DNA of 64,000 nucleotides from Piper betle (GCA_033002965.1 JAURVB010003128.1:179556-243555), one strand, 5' to 3'; shown: positions 12,586 to 24,526, numbered from the stretch's first letter. Made by a program: numbers and translations. Notes: a model not told the origin generated them from the letters alone.

Positions 12586-14350
12586 CGCAAGCCAAGATCA
12601 ATCATTGATTCCATTATTGATGCATGATCGATTTGTTCTTGGCGGGGAATTTGATAAGCTAGGCAAAAAAGTTAATCCAAACTAATAAGGAGCCAAAGCC
12701 CATTACCTACTAGGGGGGAAATAGTTGTATCAGCAAATATAACATTGTTTGGTCTCGAGCCTGTTTGATTGATCACAGGTCGACTACTCAAGTTCTCCTG
12801 TTTAAACCTTCTTTAATTGAGATCTTCATTTTGTTTATTTATTTTTATTTTTTTAGAAATGGGCAAGAACAAATGTTTGGAATATAAACTAAAGAAAAAA
12901 TGTCTTTGAAATGGATAGGAAGCAATATGTCTCGTCTCGGCAACAAAAGATGAAAGTCAACAATAATCATAACCATAGTACATAAAACTTCATATGATTA
13001 TAATTAAAATTGAAAATTCGATTATAAGATTGGAATTCCTGATTTTTCCTTACAAAAGTATTAGGGAACTGGGTGAACGTATCCGTGATTCCATCATATT
13101 TTGAAATTGAAAAGTAATCATACATGAATAACCTTCAAAATTGCAATAGAAGTTTGTAAATTATGATGCCGGTCTCTGGTGTTTCTTGCGCTTCCACGAT
13201 TGATACAAATCCAAAAGGCAACTGTGAAGACAATGGTAAAGACCATATACACATTAATATGAAGATAATAACAAGTGCTACTCTATGTCATAGCCATATG
13301 AAAAATCACAAGTAAGAGATTGTTAAAACTTAAAATTATACGGCCCTAAAACATTTTAAATGGCTATTGTATTTAAATTTAAGATAATATAATATTGTAA
13401 TTAGATATATTGTCCACTAAAAGAACATGTAGCCAATTATCCAATAAAGATATATAGTCCTAACAACTTGATTGAACTTGAATTTGCTCAATGTTAAATT
13501 TGGACTTGACTAAAGCGAGCACAAGCATTTTTCTGTTTAGAATTTGTTTCGACTTGAAGTTTGGTATTATACATTAAATAATATGTGTATATGTTTTTTT
13601 ATAATTAGTTGTATATAGTATAAAAGATAATAATAAAAAATGTGTTCTAATGATGATTTTACATGATAAAATAATAATTTTGTACACCAACAAACTATTT
13701 GTTGTATAATTTGTTAGACTAAATATTTACTCTCTAAAGATTGTTAGAAAAACAAATTTATTGTCTAAAGATTTTTAAACAAAAAATTTGTTGTCTTAAA
13801 AATTATTAGATCTCGGTAGCACATGTGTTGATGTTGAGGGATAATGGCGCCAAACTACAATAAAGTAAACATTGACCAAGCCCGAGTCATGGAAATCATG
13901 CTCTCTTTAAGGCGGCTTGTTTGTCCCATTGAACTCGAACAATCAATTTAATCTCATGACGGGTTGGATTGCCACCATAGGCAACTATCTTCGATATAAA
14001 GACATTAAACCTATCACCTCTGGAAAACATCTGTTTTTTTCTTCCAAGAACAATCAAAATTTATCTTTGACTTTACGACTTCATGTCAGAGCAATCAGAT
14101 AGCTATATTTTATATATTGACATTATAAACTCATGATAGTGTGACCTTACTATCAAAAAATGTGGTAGATATTGGCTTAGACCGTAGAGGAACCTGTAAA
14201 AATATATTTATAAACTATTTTACCTCTTTACCCGCTACAGTTAAAACATGAATTTAGACTTTGATATTGAATGTGTAATGCGAGTTTTTTCTTCGAAAAC
14301 CAAGACACTCCAACTCCACCCGAGGTATAAATCAACCCACTTGTAGACTT
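12586..14350. repeat. PG2 3' flank module, first copy
   Basis: Same module as after PG1 and PG3, but with about 640 bp (about 12910-13545) that PG1's flank lacks; the counterpart of this segment after PG3 is at 33895-34340. It runs through AAATGGGCAAGAAC, ATTATTAGATCTCGG (~13800) and the CTCGAACAATC motif, then breaks at about 14350 where an older piece of PG 3' flank follows. The ORF at 13917-14102 is read from this repeat and is not supported as a gene. Confidence 0.65.
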
Positions 14351-14535
14351 GGATTATTGATGCTTGATCGATTTGTTCTTGGCGGGGAATTTGATAAGCT
14401 AGGCAAAAAAGTTAAGCCAAACTAATAAGGAGCCAAAGCCCATTACCTACTAGGGGGAAATATTTGTATCAGCAAACATGACATTGTTTGGTCTCGAGCC
14501 TGTTTGATTGATCACAGGTCGACTGCTCAAGTGAT
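14351..14535 (+). repeat. Displaced piece of PG 3' flank
   Basis: About 185 bp that match the sequence directly after the PG3 stop codon (33590-33775), including TTGGCGGGGAATTTGATAAG and GGTCTCGAGCC. They sit between two copies of the downstream flank instead of after a coding exon. It uses the PG3-type spelling (GTTAAGCCAAAC, AACATGACATTG) rather than that of adjacent PG2 (GTTAATCCAAAC, AATATAACATTG). This marks a past unequal exchange or internal deletion that removed a PG body. Confidence 0.7.
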
Positions 14536-15645
14536 TTTGTTTCGACTTGAAGTTTGGTATTATACATTAAATAATAATTGTATATGGCTTTTTTATAGTT
14601 AGTTGTATACGGTATAAAAGATAATTATTAAAATTATGTTCTGATAATCATTTTGTATTATAAAATAATAATTTTATACACAAACAAACTAATTGTTGTA
14701 TAATTTGTTAAACAAAATATTTACTCTAAAGATTGTTAGAAAAACAATTTTATTGTCTTAAGATTTTTAAACAAAAAATTTGTTGACTTAAAAATTATTA
14801 GATCTCGGTTGCACAAGTGTTGATGCTGAGGGATGATGGCACCAAACTATAACAAAGTAAACACTTAGCAAGCCCGAGCCATGGAAATCATGCTCTCTTT
14901 AAGACGGCTTGTTTGTCCCATTGAACTCGAACAATCGATTTAATCACATGACACCAGAGGCAACTATGTTTGATATAAAGACATTAAACCCTTCACCTTG
15001 GAAAACCTCCAATTATTATTTTTTTCTTACAAGAACAATCAAAATTTATCTTTGACTTTACGACTTCATGTCGGAGCAATCACATAGCTATATTTTATGT
15101 ATTGACATTATAAACTCATGATAGTCGTGACCTTACTATTACAAAATATGGTAGATATTGGCTTAGACCTTAGAGGAACCTGTAAAAATATATTTACAAA
15201 CTATTTTTCCTCTTTACCCGCTACAGTTAAAACATGAATTTAGATTTTGATATTGAATGTGTAACGCAAGTTTTTTTCTTCAAAAACCAAGACACTCCAA
15301 CTCCACCCGAGATATAAATCAACCCACTTGTAGACTTGGATTATTGAGACCGTTACAAACGGTTAAGACATGAGTTATCAGAAATTTATTATGAACCAAA
15401 TGAGTGATTTAAATAATCAATTACAATAAAAGATAAAACTGTATCACACTTATTGTAAGTAAAACCATATTACACTTATTGTGGTCAATCCAATTTATGA
15501 ATGATAACTGACAAATTCACGTGATTATTTATGTCAACACAAGTAACTTTGTCTGATACAATAATCTAAAAAGCTTGACTATATTTATATAAAAATATCT
15601 AACGAAATTTATACGAAGTTGAACTATTTACTCATTTAACATTAA
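14536..15645. repeat. PG 3' flank module, second copy
   Basis: Repeat of 13545-14350 and beyond, starting GATTTTGTTTCGACTTGAAG and including a single unit of the ~190-bp element (about 15345-15550). Similarity to the other flanks stops near 15645 (TTTAACATTAATTT). This is the left edge of the non-array DNA that separates PG2 from PG3. Confidence 0.6.
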
Positions 15646-18600
15646 TTTTATTTTCAATTATAAGAAAGAAAGATATAAACAAATATTGCTCGAGTTTTTT
15701 CGTGTTCGACTCAAATTTGACTTGGTTTGAAGCCTATTGAGCTCAACTCAAACTCGAAGACAATTGTGTCGAGTTTAAGCATAGTTGAATTGGATTAACT
15801 CTAATATTTATTTCTTCTTATAAGACAAATGAATGTGAAGTAAAGAAATGCTTAATATTAATTTAGATAGCTCTAGCCATACATATTCAGATCCTTTGGT
15901 GATATGGATTTAGAAGGGTAAATTCTTTGAATCTATATATACCTATAGTTTTACAAGAAAAACATATCATTGATTCTACCTTGACCAAAAGGAAGCAAGC
16001 TGATCCCTCCCTTAAGTCTCTTCAACCAGTTTTGAGGACAAGCAAGTGAGTTGAAATATTTCCCATGGTGTACAAGTCTTTGCACGTTACTTTTGCTATT
16101 TTCATTCTTATTAGTTTATATACAAGTCATCAGTCACTTTCAAACATGACGTGGGATAAACCTAACAATTCTCCCCCTCACACATCATACCAACAATGAG
16201 TTCAAGAAGGACTCTAATTAGGGTAGGAGACGGGAGACTCCAATTCCAATTTGGATTGGGCCCCTAAAAAGGACTTAAAATAAGTTTTATGGGCTTATGT
16301 TAATCCAAAAACTAGCTTTAAAAATAAAACTTTCATACTAGCATATGTACAAGCCACCGGTCACATCCAAACATGACATGGGATAAACTCAATACGAAGG
16401 ATGTCATCCGAAGCGATCACGAGAAAACATCATTTTATAAAAGCATATTAAACCTCTACTACCATGTTTTACAAAAACTGAGCTTAATCTTCGTTGGGAA
16501 CACGTTACGATATACACTGCCACGCAGTTCATGAAAAGCGCTTCTTCGGGAGGAAAGCGTGACTTATCATTAAGGAGCTGTTGGTGGAGCCATCAACATA
16601 TTGAGGCAAATCTCTATACGATGACTGGGTTGTAATATTTGAGGGGGTAGATATTATCATAAAACGCGTTGAACTAATGGTAGCATCAAGCAATTGAAGC
16701 TCCAGATGTTCAAAATATGAACTTGCAATTGCAACTAAGGAGAGGAAACATGATCCTGACTTACAGAATTTGGTCGCCAATTGCAGGATAACGTATACTG
16801 TAGCTGTATTTCATGCTCTGCACTGTGCTCTCTGTTTTCATATTATGTGTTAGCGATGAAATCAAGTACATCTAATCTATAAATACCGTCGCAAGTGTGA
16901 GAATAATTGCTAGCTAAGCAGCTTACAAAAATCAGCAATGTTAAAATTGGGCAAATAGGCCGACTCCCACCTAGTTGAAAAATGGGAACTAGGAACACTC
17001 GTGTAAATGGTTAAGTAGTTTGAGTCCATCACATGTGGTCGTGTAAGTTGCCCATCAAGCTCACTTGGTGATAGGGTGAGTACGGACGGTGACCATGTAA
17101 ATTCGGCTGGTCTGGTCGGTTTTCACATATATTCTATTGAATTTGATCGATTGAAAAAATAAATTAAATATTGATATTATTTTATCCGACCAAATGATTA
17201 ACTAAACGACCGACAAAAATCATAATTTAATAAAATAAATGATATTTTTAAATTTTATTACCAAATTATCAATAATAATTATTAAATTTAAAGCACATGA
17301 ATCTTAATTTTAAAATTTTTCTTTAGAATAAATATTTCTTTATTCAAATATTTTTTTATAAAATATAATTTTAATTTTTATGCAAATTGACATGAGAAAA
17401 ATTTAAAAAATAAAAGAAATAACAATTTTATAAATGGGACATTAGTTGTTTGTGAGAAAAATTAATATTTATAAATAAAAAATGATTAGATAATACAATA
17501 AATATGAGATTAAAATAAATTATGACATTAACACAATTTTGACTGTAACTAACTTAACAAGAAGAATTTTTATTGTTGACGACGGACTTTTTATAGGAGG
17601 TTAAGTGGACAGAGATGGACAATGCCTTGTCCTATGTCCAATTGACCACGCCAACCCCTAGTTGATGATGTTGTGCCATAATACTAATACTAATGCTATA
17701 TATACGATGATGACATGTGACCAACAAAATTGGATTGCAAAAATTAGTTGAGCAAGTTTTGCTCATATTTGATTTGTTTGACATCAAATTCAATCCACCA
17801 ACTGGTATTAGAATTGATTTGAGTTTGAATTAGGCTCCACCATGTTTGATTTTAATTTACCAGTACCCTTATTTTGTATTTAAAATTAGTATCTACTTAA
17901 GTGGTTTTTCGTAGACCTAAAACTTTAAATCAAATAAAAGGAACGAGATTAATTTTTATTTGAAAAACAGTTAGATGCACTCCATAACTTCTTGGACTGC
18001 TTGATTTAAAGCTTGTGGGTTAATTTAAAACTATTCAAGCGGAAAATCAGCATTCTCTTAATGCATACTTAAATTTAATTTCAAAATTAAGGTCCTCAAA
18101 TGAATATAGTAATCCATACAAAATAACATATTCATGCAATTTCGTATTTAAAATATTTTTATATCATATACTCTTTAATACCTTTAATTAAATATTTTGA
18201 AGAAAACCATGCATATAGTATAACAATTAAAGTACCAATTTTTTTTGATATAAAACATCGAGTTCAGGATGAGTTGTAGAGGTTTTAACCTAAGACTGGC
18301 TTAAATCTTTTTTAACTTGTGGTTTTTATCGAATAGAATACATGTGTACATAAGGATGAGATCGATTATCTAATATCCACAAATCCAATTTGTTTGTATC
18401 CAAGCTAAATTAGTTTTGGATCAAGAACATGTTCAGACTATTTTAATAATATATCCAAAAATTTTTGGAACAAAAGTTGGTACGGGAGAATTGGTGATAT
18501 TTGACAAAATTATTTTTTAAAATATTTAAAATAAAACTTTGCTATTATTTTCCCACATTTTACATAAAATTTATATTATTTAGACTTTTATTAGATCATG

Positions 18601-20393
18601 CTAGATTAAGATAGGTTATAAAGTAAAATAAGCATGAATTGTATTCATCATACACATCAGAGCATAGATATAATACATAATTAGGATTTATTCTGAATAT
18701 ATAGGTTTGAATATTCAAATTTGAATATCATATCCGTATATTATGCATATATTTGCATTATCCCGTTTGACCCCATTCGGAGTCCCGGACCCTTACCATT
18801 AATTCAACCCGAATCGATCAAAACAGGCGAACCGGACGGTTTAATAGGTCCCTCTTCAACCCTACCCCTTAACCCCCGCCCTTGCCAAGCCGCCTTTATT
18901 AGGTCGCCGGCCGACACCGTCATATCCGGCGGTGTCAGGTATTCTCCGACCATCGCCGAGTTCACTACCGCCTCTCCCACGTCCCAAGCGCCCGTCGCCG
19001 GCTTCTCTGGCCAACCCGCCTTGTATCCTCTCCGACGTCGTCTTTACCGGGTATAACTGTAACATAATTCAAGTTTATTATTATCTTTCTCGCTTTTCAT
19101 TCCAGTTTAACTGTAACCTGAGCTGCCATGGCCGCAGACCCTACAACAGGCTGGCTTTTTTTTTAAAAAAATCAATTCATTTTATAAAAATCCTGGTTTA
19201 GGTTAAGTCTCATTGTAGCTCTTGGTATGTCTGGGAGGCACACGGGTATCTTTGTCTTAGATTAAGAGCATTATCTTGATGTTTTTGTATTTGGTATTAA
19301 ATTTTGTTTGTGAAGTGAGAATTTTGGATGTGTTCTGGTCGGGAATTGGGAACATGTGTTTCGGGTTTCATTCGATGCTTAGGTCGATGTTTGATATTTT
19401 ATTCTTATGATCTTGGATGTTTATATTTTCAGTGGAAATTGATCTTAAATGATTATTAGTTTCGTGGTTGCTAAATATTGGATTTTGAGGGCGTCAAATG
19501 TTTTAGTTTTGCTGGGCTTATCTGTTGCTTAAGTGAATGTTTTATGGATTTTTTTATTATTTTTTGTGGGAAACGAATGCTGAAGGAATTCTAGCTATGC
19601 AGTTTCTGATTTTTTTAAAAAAATTTTTATTATGCAGTTTCTGATTTGAGTTGCCAAGGTTTGACATGATGTAGTATTATCGTTGTTATGGATAATTATA
19701 TCGTGTAATTAGATATTTTTGGCATTATGACCTCTTGTGCTTTTTTTTCTAAGATTATCTGGATAAAATTTCTTATATATTAGGTGGACCTGTTAGGCAT
19801 TTCCGAGATGAACTGTGTTTTTAGTTCCAATGTTAATTTTTTAACCCTCGCCCATTCAAAGGCTAATTCTGCTTTCTGCGGCTATGAAATGGCTAGGAAA
19901 AGATTCTTCTTTAAAGATTGAACCTTTCAGAGGTTTTAATATCCAAAATCTAGTTATGAGTGCTGCCTTCAAATTTTTGTTTAGTCTGTCCAATTGGAAG
20001 CATTTCTTGTCAAATAAGGAGGATGAAAATGTCTTAACTTTAAGACTAACCAATTTGCATTTTCTGAGGAGATGGCAATGATTTCATCTTATCTCCATTA
20101 TTTAGTGATATATCATGCAAACTGATATATGTGTTGGAAAAATGTTAGCTTTTATTTATTATATCATCATTTTCTGTCTTCCTCCATGATATCATGTAAA
20201 CTAGTTATTGTGTAGGGAAATGTTTAATTTTTTTTTTATTAGATTGGCCATTGTTTCTTACAGTTATCATACTTGGATAACCTTTTCAGGAGGTAGTATG
20301 TGTATATTAATCTACTTGTGAGTTGTGTGCCATTTTATTTTGAATTAAATTATCCTTCCTTCTTTTATCCAGTTGTATCCATCATGGTCCGGG
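15646..20393. other. Non-array DNA of unclear origin; no intact gene
   Basis: This stretch has no counterpart in the other PG spacers. An imperfect ~45-bp repeat (TCCAAACATGACATGGGATAAAC type) occurs at about 16127-16170 and 16345-16390. A short reverse-strand ORF at 16529-16780 (83 aa, Cys/Ser/Leu-rich) matches nothing I recognise. 17100-18700 is very AT-rich and empty. 18770-19050 is more GC-rich and open on both strands, without a recognised domain. 19060-20390 is T-rich on the + strand with intron-like texture and ends at TTTTATCCAG just before the RPC6-like ATG; it may be the old 5'-leader intron of that gene (inference). Confidence 0.4.
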
Positions 20394-21065
20394 CTCCAGC
20401 AAAACAACCTCCTATGAAAAATCGTTCAAATGCAGGTTCTTTGAAGGGGTTATTGGAAAATGACCAGAAAGTTTACAAACTAATTCGAAGTAAGGAAAAT
20501 TGGGCATTAACAAGGCTGAAATACACGGCATTCTTGGTATTCAAATAAATGCTGCAACTAAGAGTTTGGATATGTTTGAAGTTAATAAGCTTATAAAATC
20601 TGTCCCTCATCATCGATATAAAGCAAATAGCTATGGATTTTGAGCCTTCAAAGGAAATAACTGGAGGATCTTGGTATGTAGATGGAAAACTGGATGAGGA
20701 GTTCATACAGAATATGAAAGAATTGTGTCTCCATTATATTGATAAGCTGAATTGCTACTATTGATGCAGTATCAGATTCTATAAATCGATCACGTGTGCT
20801 TAATGTTGGATGTGAGACATTAGAGATTGCTGATATTATTCAGGCATTGCATATAGATGGCAGGGTTGAAGAACTAAGAAGTATTGCAGGGGGAGTTTGC
20901 ATCAATTCCTTTGGGTAAGACGTGTTATGAAGTATCAAAAGTGGCTACTGTTGCAGGGGCTTTGGCATCTATTCCATGCGGGGTCTGCCCCAGAATGACT
21001 GAATGCACACCTGATGGCATGTCTCTCCTATTTGTGTTTACTTACAGAGGTGGCTTGACTTCTAA
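20394..21065 (+). pseudogene. RNA polymerase III subunit RPC6 (RPC34/RPC39-like) pseudogene
   Basis: Nearly full-length but broken copy of the plant RPC6 gene, a winged-helix subunit of the Pol III initiation subcomplex. From the ATG at 20394 the frames spell, in order: ENDQKVYKLIRSK, NKLIKSVP, DFEPSKEITGGSWYVDGK, LDEEFIQNMKELCLHYI, VSDSINRSRVLNV, IADIIQALHIDGRVEE, GEFASIPLGKTCYEVSK, ALASIPCGVCPRMTEC, and a terminal WLDF before TAA at 21063. These order and spacing match the family. The Cys cluster near the end corresponds to the Fe-S-binding cysteines known in human RPC6. At least four frameshifts separate the pieces, including an extra TC at about 21023. No intron interrupts the coding part, so either the parent gene has none there or this came through RNA. 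Confidence 0.85.
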
Positions 21066-21430
21066 AAGTCGGAGGAAATGTTTGTTAATAAGGTAATGAG
21101 TGAATCAAGTTTGTAATCTGGCGAGCACAAGTTATTTATGAGGTTAACCTTGGACCTTTCATTTTTTAAAAAAAATGTTAGGATATAATGTGATGGCTGC
21201 AGATTGGGTACTCACTCATGATCGTGTCATTCGTGCTGGGGGATTGCTGAATTTTATGACCTTCTGTGTGAAGTGTTGCTTCCTATCAATGTTATATCTT
21301 GTTTTTCTGAACATAATTCAAGCGCTATTGCCGGAAGATCAGTGTTCATTGTCCTGTTATGCTAGCGTTGTTGCAGAGAACTGTAATTCCCTCCGCCGTC
21401 GCTGCTGCGGCGGCGCCACCCTTTTTTTTT
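21066..21430. other. Unassigned DNA after RPC6 pseudogene
   Basis: An ORF at 21175-21432 (85 aa, hydrophobic middle) starts at a TTG and matches no family I know. It may be the old 3' UTR of the RPC6 pseudogene. A GC-rich patch with repeated GCCGTCGCTGCTGCGGCGGC begins at about 21390. Confidence 0.3.
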
Positions 21431-21503
21431 GATCTTAGCCGTTGGATGCTAATCCAACGGCCTAGATCAAACTCCAGCACAGCCAAGATGGCTGTGCTGG
21501 AGT
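21431..21503. repeat. Two adjacent perfect or near-perfect hairpins
   Basis: Hairpin 1 has arms 21431-21447 and 21452-21468 (GATCTTAGCCGTTGGAT and its complement, two mismatches, 4-nt loop). Hairpin 2 has arms 21471-21484 and 21490-21503 (ACTCCAGCACAGCC with a perfect 14/14 complement, 5-nt loop). Paired GCCGTTGGAT/ATCCAACGGC arms are typical of subterminal repeats in plant DNA transposons and MITEs (family knowledge). Whole-element ends were not found. Confidence 0.7.
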
Positions 21504-21578
21504 ACAACAATTTTTTTTCCATATATATATATATGTATATAGTCCCGCTTCTAGGCAGGCAAGTTATGTGCACCACAT

Positions 21579-21630
21579 GTTAATATAGACTATACGATTA
21601 TATGTTAATATAGACTGTACGATTGTATGA
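21579..21630. repeat. Short tandem duplication, ~25 bp
   Basis: TGTTAATATAGACTATACG and TGTTAATATAGACTGTACG lie directly in tandem (about 21578-21602 and 21603-21627), differing at two positions. Probably a slippage product; no function is suggested. Confidence 0.6.
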
Positions 21631-21679
21631 ACGGTCCATGCTAATATTTGTATGATGAAACCTTCAACATGTTCGTTAC

Positions 21680-22095
21680 ACCTAATTTCAGCCGCCTCGA
21701 ACCCTGCTGCCCCAGGCGACGCCTGCGACCCTTGCTGCCCCTCCGCCACCTATCAGTCTTCTGCCGCCATCGCGTCCACCCCCTCCCTCCCCAACCCTCC
21801 GTCATCTTGATTACGCTGTCGGCGTGGCGGCGACCAGGCGAGGGCAATGGTGTTTCAGCAGCGGACGCCGCTCATGGTGGTCGCCACCTACGGCAGCCTC
21901 GACATGATGAGCTGATTGTGGCCACCGGGCCCGCCGTCGACGTCAACCGGTCCTGCCCGCCCCCCAGCGGTCCGTTGGCCCCCTCCCCGTTCGCCTCCCC
22001 CCAACCCACCCAGTCCGCCCTCGCCCAGTGCGCACCACCCCCCGCTGGTCGTCCCCTCCCTCCGCCCTGCCCAGTGGGGGGTTTCTTGTTGAGCC
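21680..22095. other. GC-rich island carrying an ankyrin-like piece
   Basis: A sharply GC-rich, C-rich block within AT-rich DNA. Overlapping ORFs are open on both strands, including 21648-22262 on +, which is mostly low-complexity Pro/Arg/Ala. Such openness is expected from base composition. The only recognisable coding signal is the ankyrin-like piece at 21847-21956, listed separately. Confidence 0.45.
21847..21956 (+). pseudogene. Ankyrin-repeat fragment, possibly from a CCCH (TZF) protein
   Basis: Frames spell QQRTPLMVVATYGSLD and then, after a one-base shift that otherwise gives a TGA, LIVATGPAVDVNRSC. This pattern (RTPLMxAATYGSxD, then VDVNRxC) resembles the ankyrin repeat in the N-terminal part of plant tandem CCCH zinc-finger proteins. 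Only about one repeat is present, and no zinc-finger motif was found nearby. A generic ankyrin protein is the alternative. It cannot be functional. Confidence 0.4.
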
Positions 22096-22790
22096 GTGGG
22101 ATGTTTCTGGTCATGATTGTTACAATCATTGCAGATCCATTTTTTATTCATAAATCAATGGTATTTTCTTATGTTCTTCTTACTTATAAAATTGTAGATT
22201 TGATGTTTTTGATCAATTCTTTTTGGTTAATACTCAATCAAGGATGTCAATTTATACCATAGCTCCATGTTTTTTCTCATATTTTTTCAACCTCTGAGTG
22301 ATAGTTCTAAAGGTTTTGCCTACAGGCTGCTAAAGAGGCGAGATTTGACAAAGAAGCAGCGATAAAATTTTTTCGACTGGTCTGTTATTGTGCTTGTTAT
22401 TCTTGTATTTGGATTGATTGAAGAAAAATACTGAAACATCGTTTTTTCAGTTGATTAGGCGAAGATATTTCCCAGATGAATTTCCCAGTCCAAGCCGGTG
22501 GTCTTTAACATCGAGTCGCCAATCCATCTATCAATCAGGAGACAACTTACCAATACAATAAAATGAGGTTACTTTTTCTTCTTTGCAACCAAGAACATTT
22601 TTTCATTCAGATGTTACAGATTTATGTATTATTGTTTATGCAATTGGTACTTAGTTTCTGATTACTTTTTGTGTTTCTCCTACCAAACTGCAAGATGGAA
22701 GTAGTACCCATCTACCAAGTTTTAACAATTTTCACTTGTGCGGGCAGCATAAACACTGATGCATACAAGGGTATTGCACGATCTCCTGTG
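22096..22790. other. Unassigned DNA with exon-like scraps
   Basis: Two short stretches look exon-like but are unidentified: 22324-22378 (AAKEARFDKEAAIKFFRL, between a TACAG and a GTCTGT) and 22450-22510 (LIRRRYFPDEFPSPSRW after a TTCAG). They could be parts of one gene with an intron at 22379-22450. No family was recognised. Confidence 0.3.
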
Positions 22791-22802
22791 GCTAGCCTTC
22801 AA

Positions 22803-22880
22803 GACATCCCTCTTCCAAGACCACAATGGCAAGCCTTCAAGACATCACTCTTCCAAGACCACAATGGCATCGTCCTCTGC
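22803..22880. repeat. 39-bp tandem duplication
   Basis: The unit starting AGCCTTCAAGACATC at 22803 repeats at 22842 with one mismatch (CCCTC versus CACTC), ending in GACCACAATGGCA. 39 is a multiple of three, so frames stay open, but the ORFs across it match nothing known. Confidence 0.75.
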
Positions 22881-22959
22881 CCCCTACTGCACCTGTAAAT
22901 CATCCCAGCAATCTTCCCAGCTTCATCAGAATTCCAACAATGGCTGATAGCCAATGGGG

Positions 22960-24003
22960 GGCACATAAGGACACAAATGTGTGAAAAATATTATAATCAT
23001 CGGCTAAGTATGTGAAGAAGATTTGTTAGTTTCTTATTAAAAATATAAAGGATTGATTGTAGATGGTGTTACAAATCAATATATAATCAATTCTTTGAAC
23101 ATGATTTTGTTGGGGAAAAAATAGGAAATGATGGGCATATATTTTATAAAGATATGGCACACATTGAAATTTACAACACTCTCTTGAGATCGGATCATTG
23201 TATCAATGTCGAAGACGAGTACTCAGTACAATTTTTGGTATTACAATAACAGAGGACGATTTTCTTACTTTGAGAAGCAAAGATAAAGATGAACCAAACA
23301 CGACCTTACAATGTTCATAAAAAATAAACCACAACTCAAATACAGGATGTAAATTAATATTATTATTATGCACATTAGATGAGAACTCCAGAAGTGTTCA
23401 TACATGAATGGTTCAGCAACACCACAACCCTGTCTTCAAAAGAAAAATCACAGCAGGCATGACATGATGGTTCACCTATAAGCACCACCGCATGACAGTT
23501 TGTCACCTCCTCCATTCTGGAATTACCCTCTCTGTCAATGGTTTTCATTTTTTGTGCAAAAAGAATTCAGAAGTAAATTGACAAAGAATATGGCATGCAT
23601 ACCATTTCCATCTCGTGAAGACAAAGGTCTGTTTTGTTTGGCCTGCATAAGATCAAGAACAAACTGCATTTTCATATTTTTCACCATTTCATTTCTACAT
23701 AGAGAACAAGAGCAATACTTTTCAGCCTGCATTTTCAGCTTTTTCATGTCTAAAGCAGGGCGTGGAAAAGTAAAATGCAAGCTCTGTGTTTTTGGAAAGG
23801 AACCATACGACAGAAAATATTGAATGTCCCATTTCACAAGCATAAGATCTAAACTTCATCTTTTAAATCAAATGCATCAAGATAGAGTTCCCTGGGATCA
23901 ACCTGTGCGTATGTGGATCCCAATTGCAATAACCAATACAGTAAGAATGCAAAAGAAAAAACATAAAAGCTGTGCAGAAAGAAGGGAAAAAATACCGTCA
24001 GCA
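22960..24003. other. Unassigned DNA before the NET2 fragment
   Basis: AT-rich with no recognised gene. Overlapping ORFs at 23500-23823 (+) and 23535-23843 (-) are each about 100 aa and mutually antisense. Neither shows a known domain, so they are not called as genes. The stretch just before 24004 ends in a plausible acceptor (CCGTCAG). Confidence 0.35.
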
Positions 24004-24325
24004 TTCGAGGATGCAGATTCTTTTTCACAAAGAGCAGAAATGTACTATAGTAAAAGACCTGAGCTCATAAATTTTGTTGAAGAGAGTTATCGAGCTTACC
24101 GGGCTTTGGCCGAGTGATCATATCTCAAGGGAGCTTCACAATGCTAATAACACCATGGCCATTGTTAACCCCGATCAAGTTCACTTCAGAATAGAGGAAG
24201 AGGAGGAGGAAGGGACTCAAGAAAGAAAGGTCCTAACTGCAGCAGTTGCAACAAAAGATCCCAAAGAATGCACCTGGCATTTCAAAAATGCCATTCAAGT
24301 TGCCGAAAGGAATAAAAAAAGGTGA
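24004..24325 (+). pseudogene. NET2-type (NAB domain, KIP1-like) actin-binding protein fragment
   Basis: Part of the N-terminal NAB actin-binding domain of the plant NETWORKED family. The frame from 24004 gives [19 protein letters not shown], then [18 protein letters not shown], ending at a TGA at 24115. A second frame from about 24113 resumes DHISRELHNANNTM and QVHF followed by a Glu run. The family reads ALAERYDHIS across this point, so a few bases (about five) were lost, causing the frameshift. The WWWASHI start and the coiled coils that follow in the family are absent. Non-functional. Confidence 0.8.
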
Positions 24326-24526
24326 TGTCCCAACAAAACAAGCTATAACTAACAAGAGCACAGATTCAAGCCTAAGCAAGGAAAAAGCGACCAGAAGAAA
24401 ACACATTGGTTCTACAAACTGAGAAGGAGCTCTTAAAAAGCTAATATTAGAGCACACTTGCAAAATTTTGGGAGATTGAGAAGTGGATAAATGAGGAGTC
24501 GACGGCAGTGGCGGGGGCCAAAACAG

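Noticed and set aside
16529..16780. Reverse-strand ORF of 83 codons
   Set aside because: No recognised domain, no neighbouring exons and no promoter signal; kept only as a remark in the region entry.
21648..22262. Longest + ORF in the window (204 codons)
   Set aside because: It crosses a C-rich island open in several frames on both strands. The product is mostly Pro/Arg/Ala-rich, and the only domain-like part (ankyrin scrap) lies partly in another frame.
22803..22880. Possible start of a coding tandem-repeat protein
   Set aside because: Only two units of 39 bp, no similarity to known repeat proteins and no supporting exon structure.
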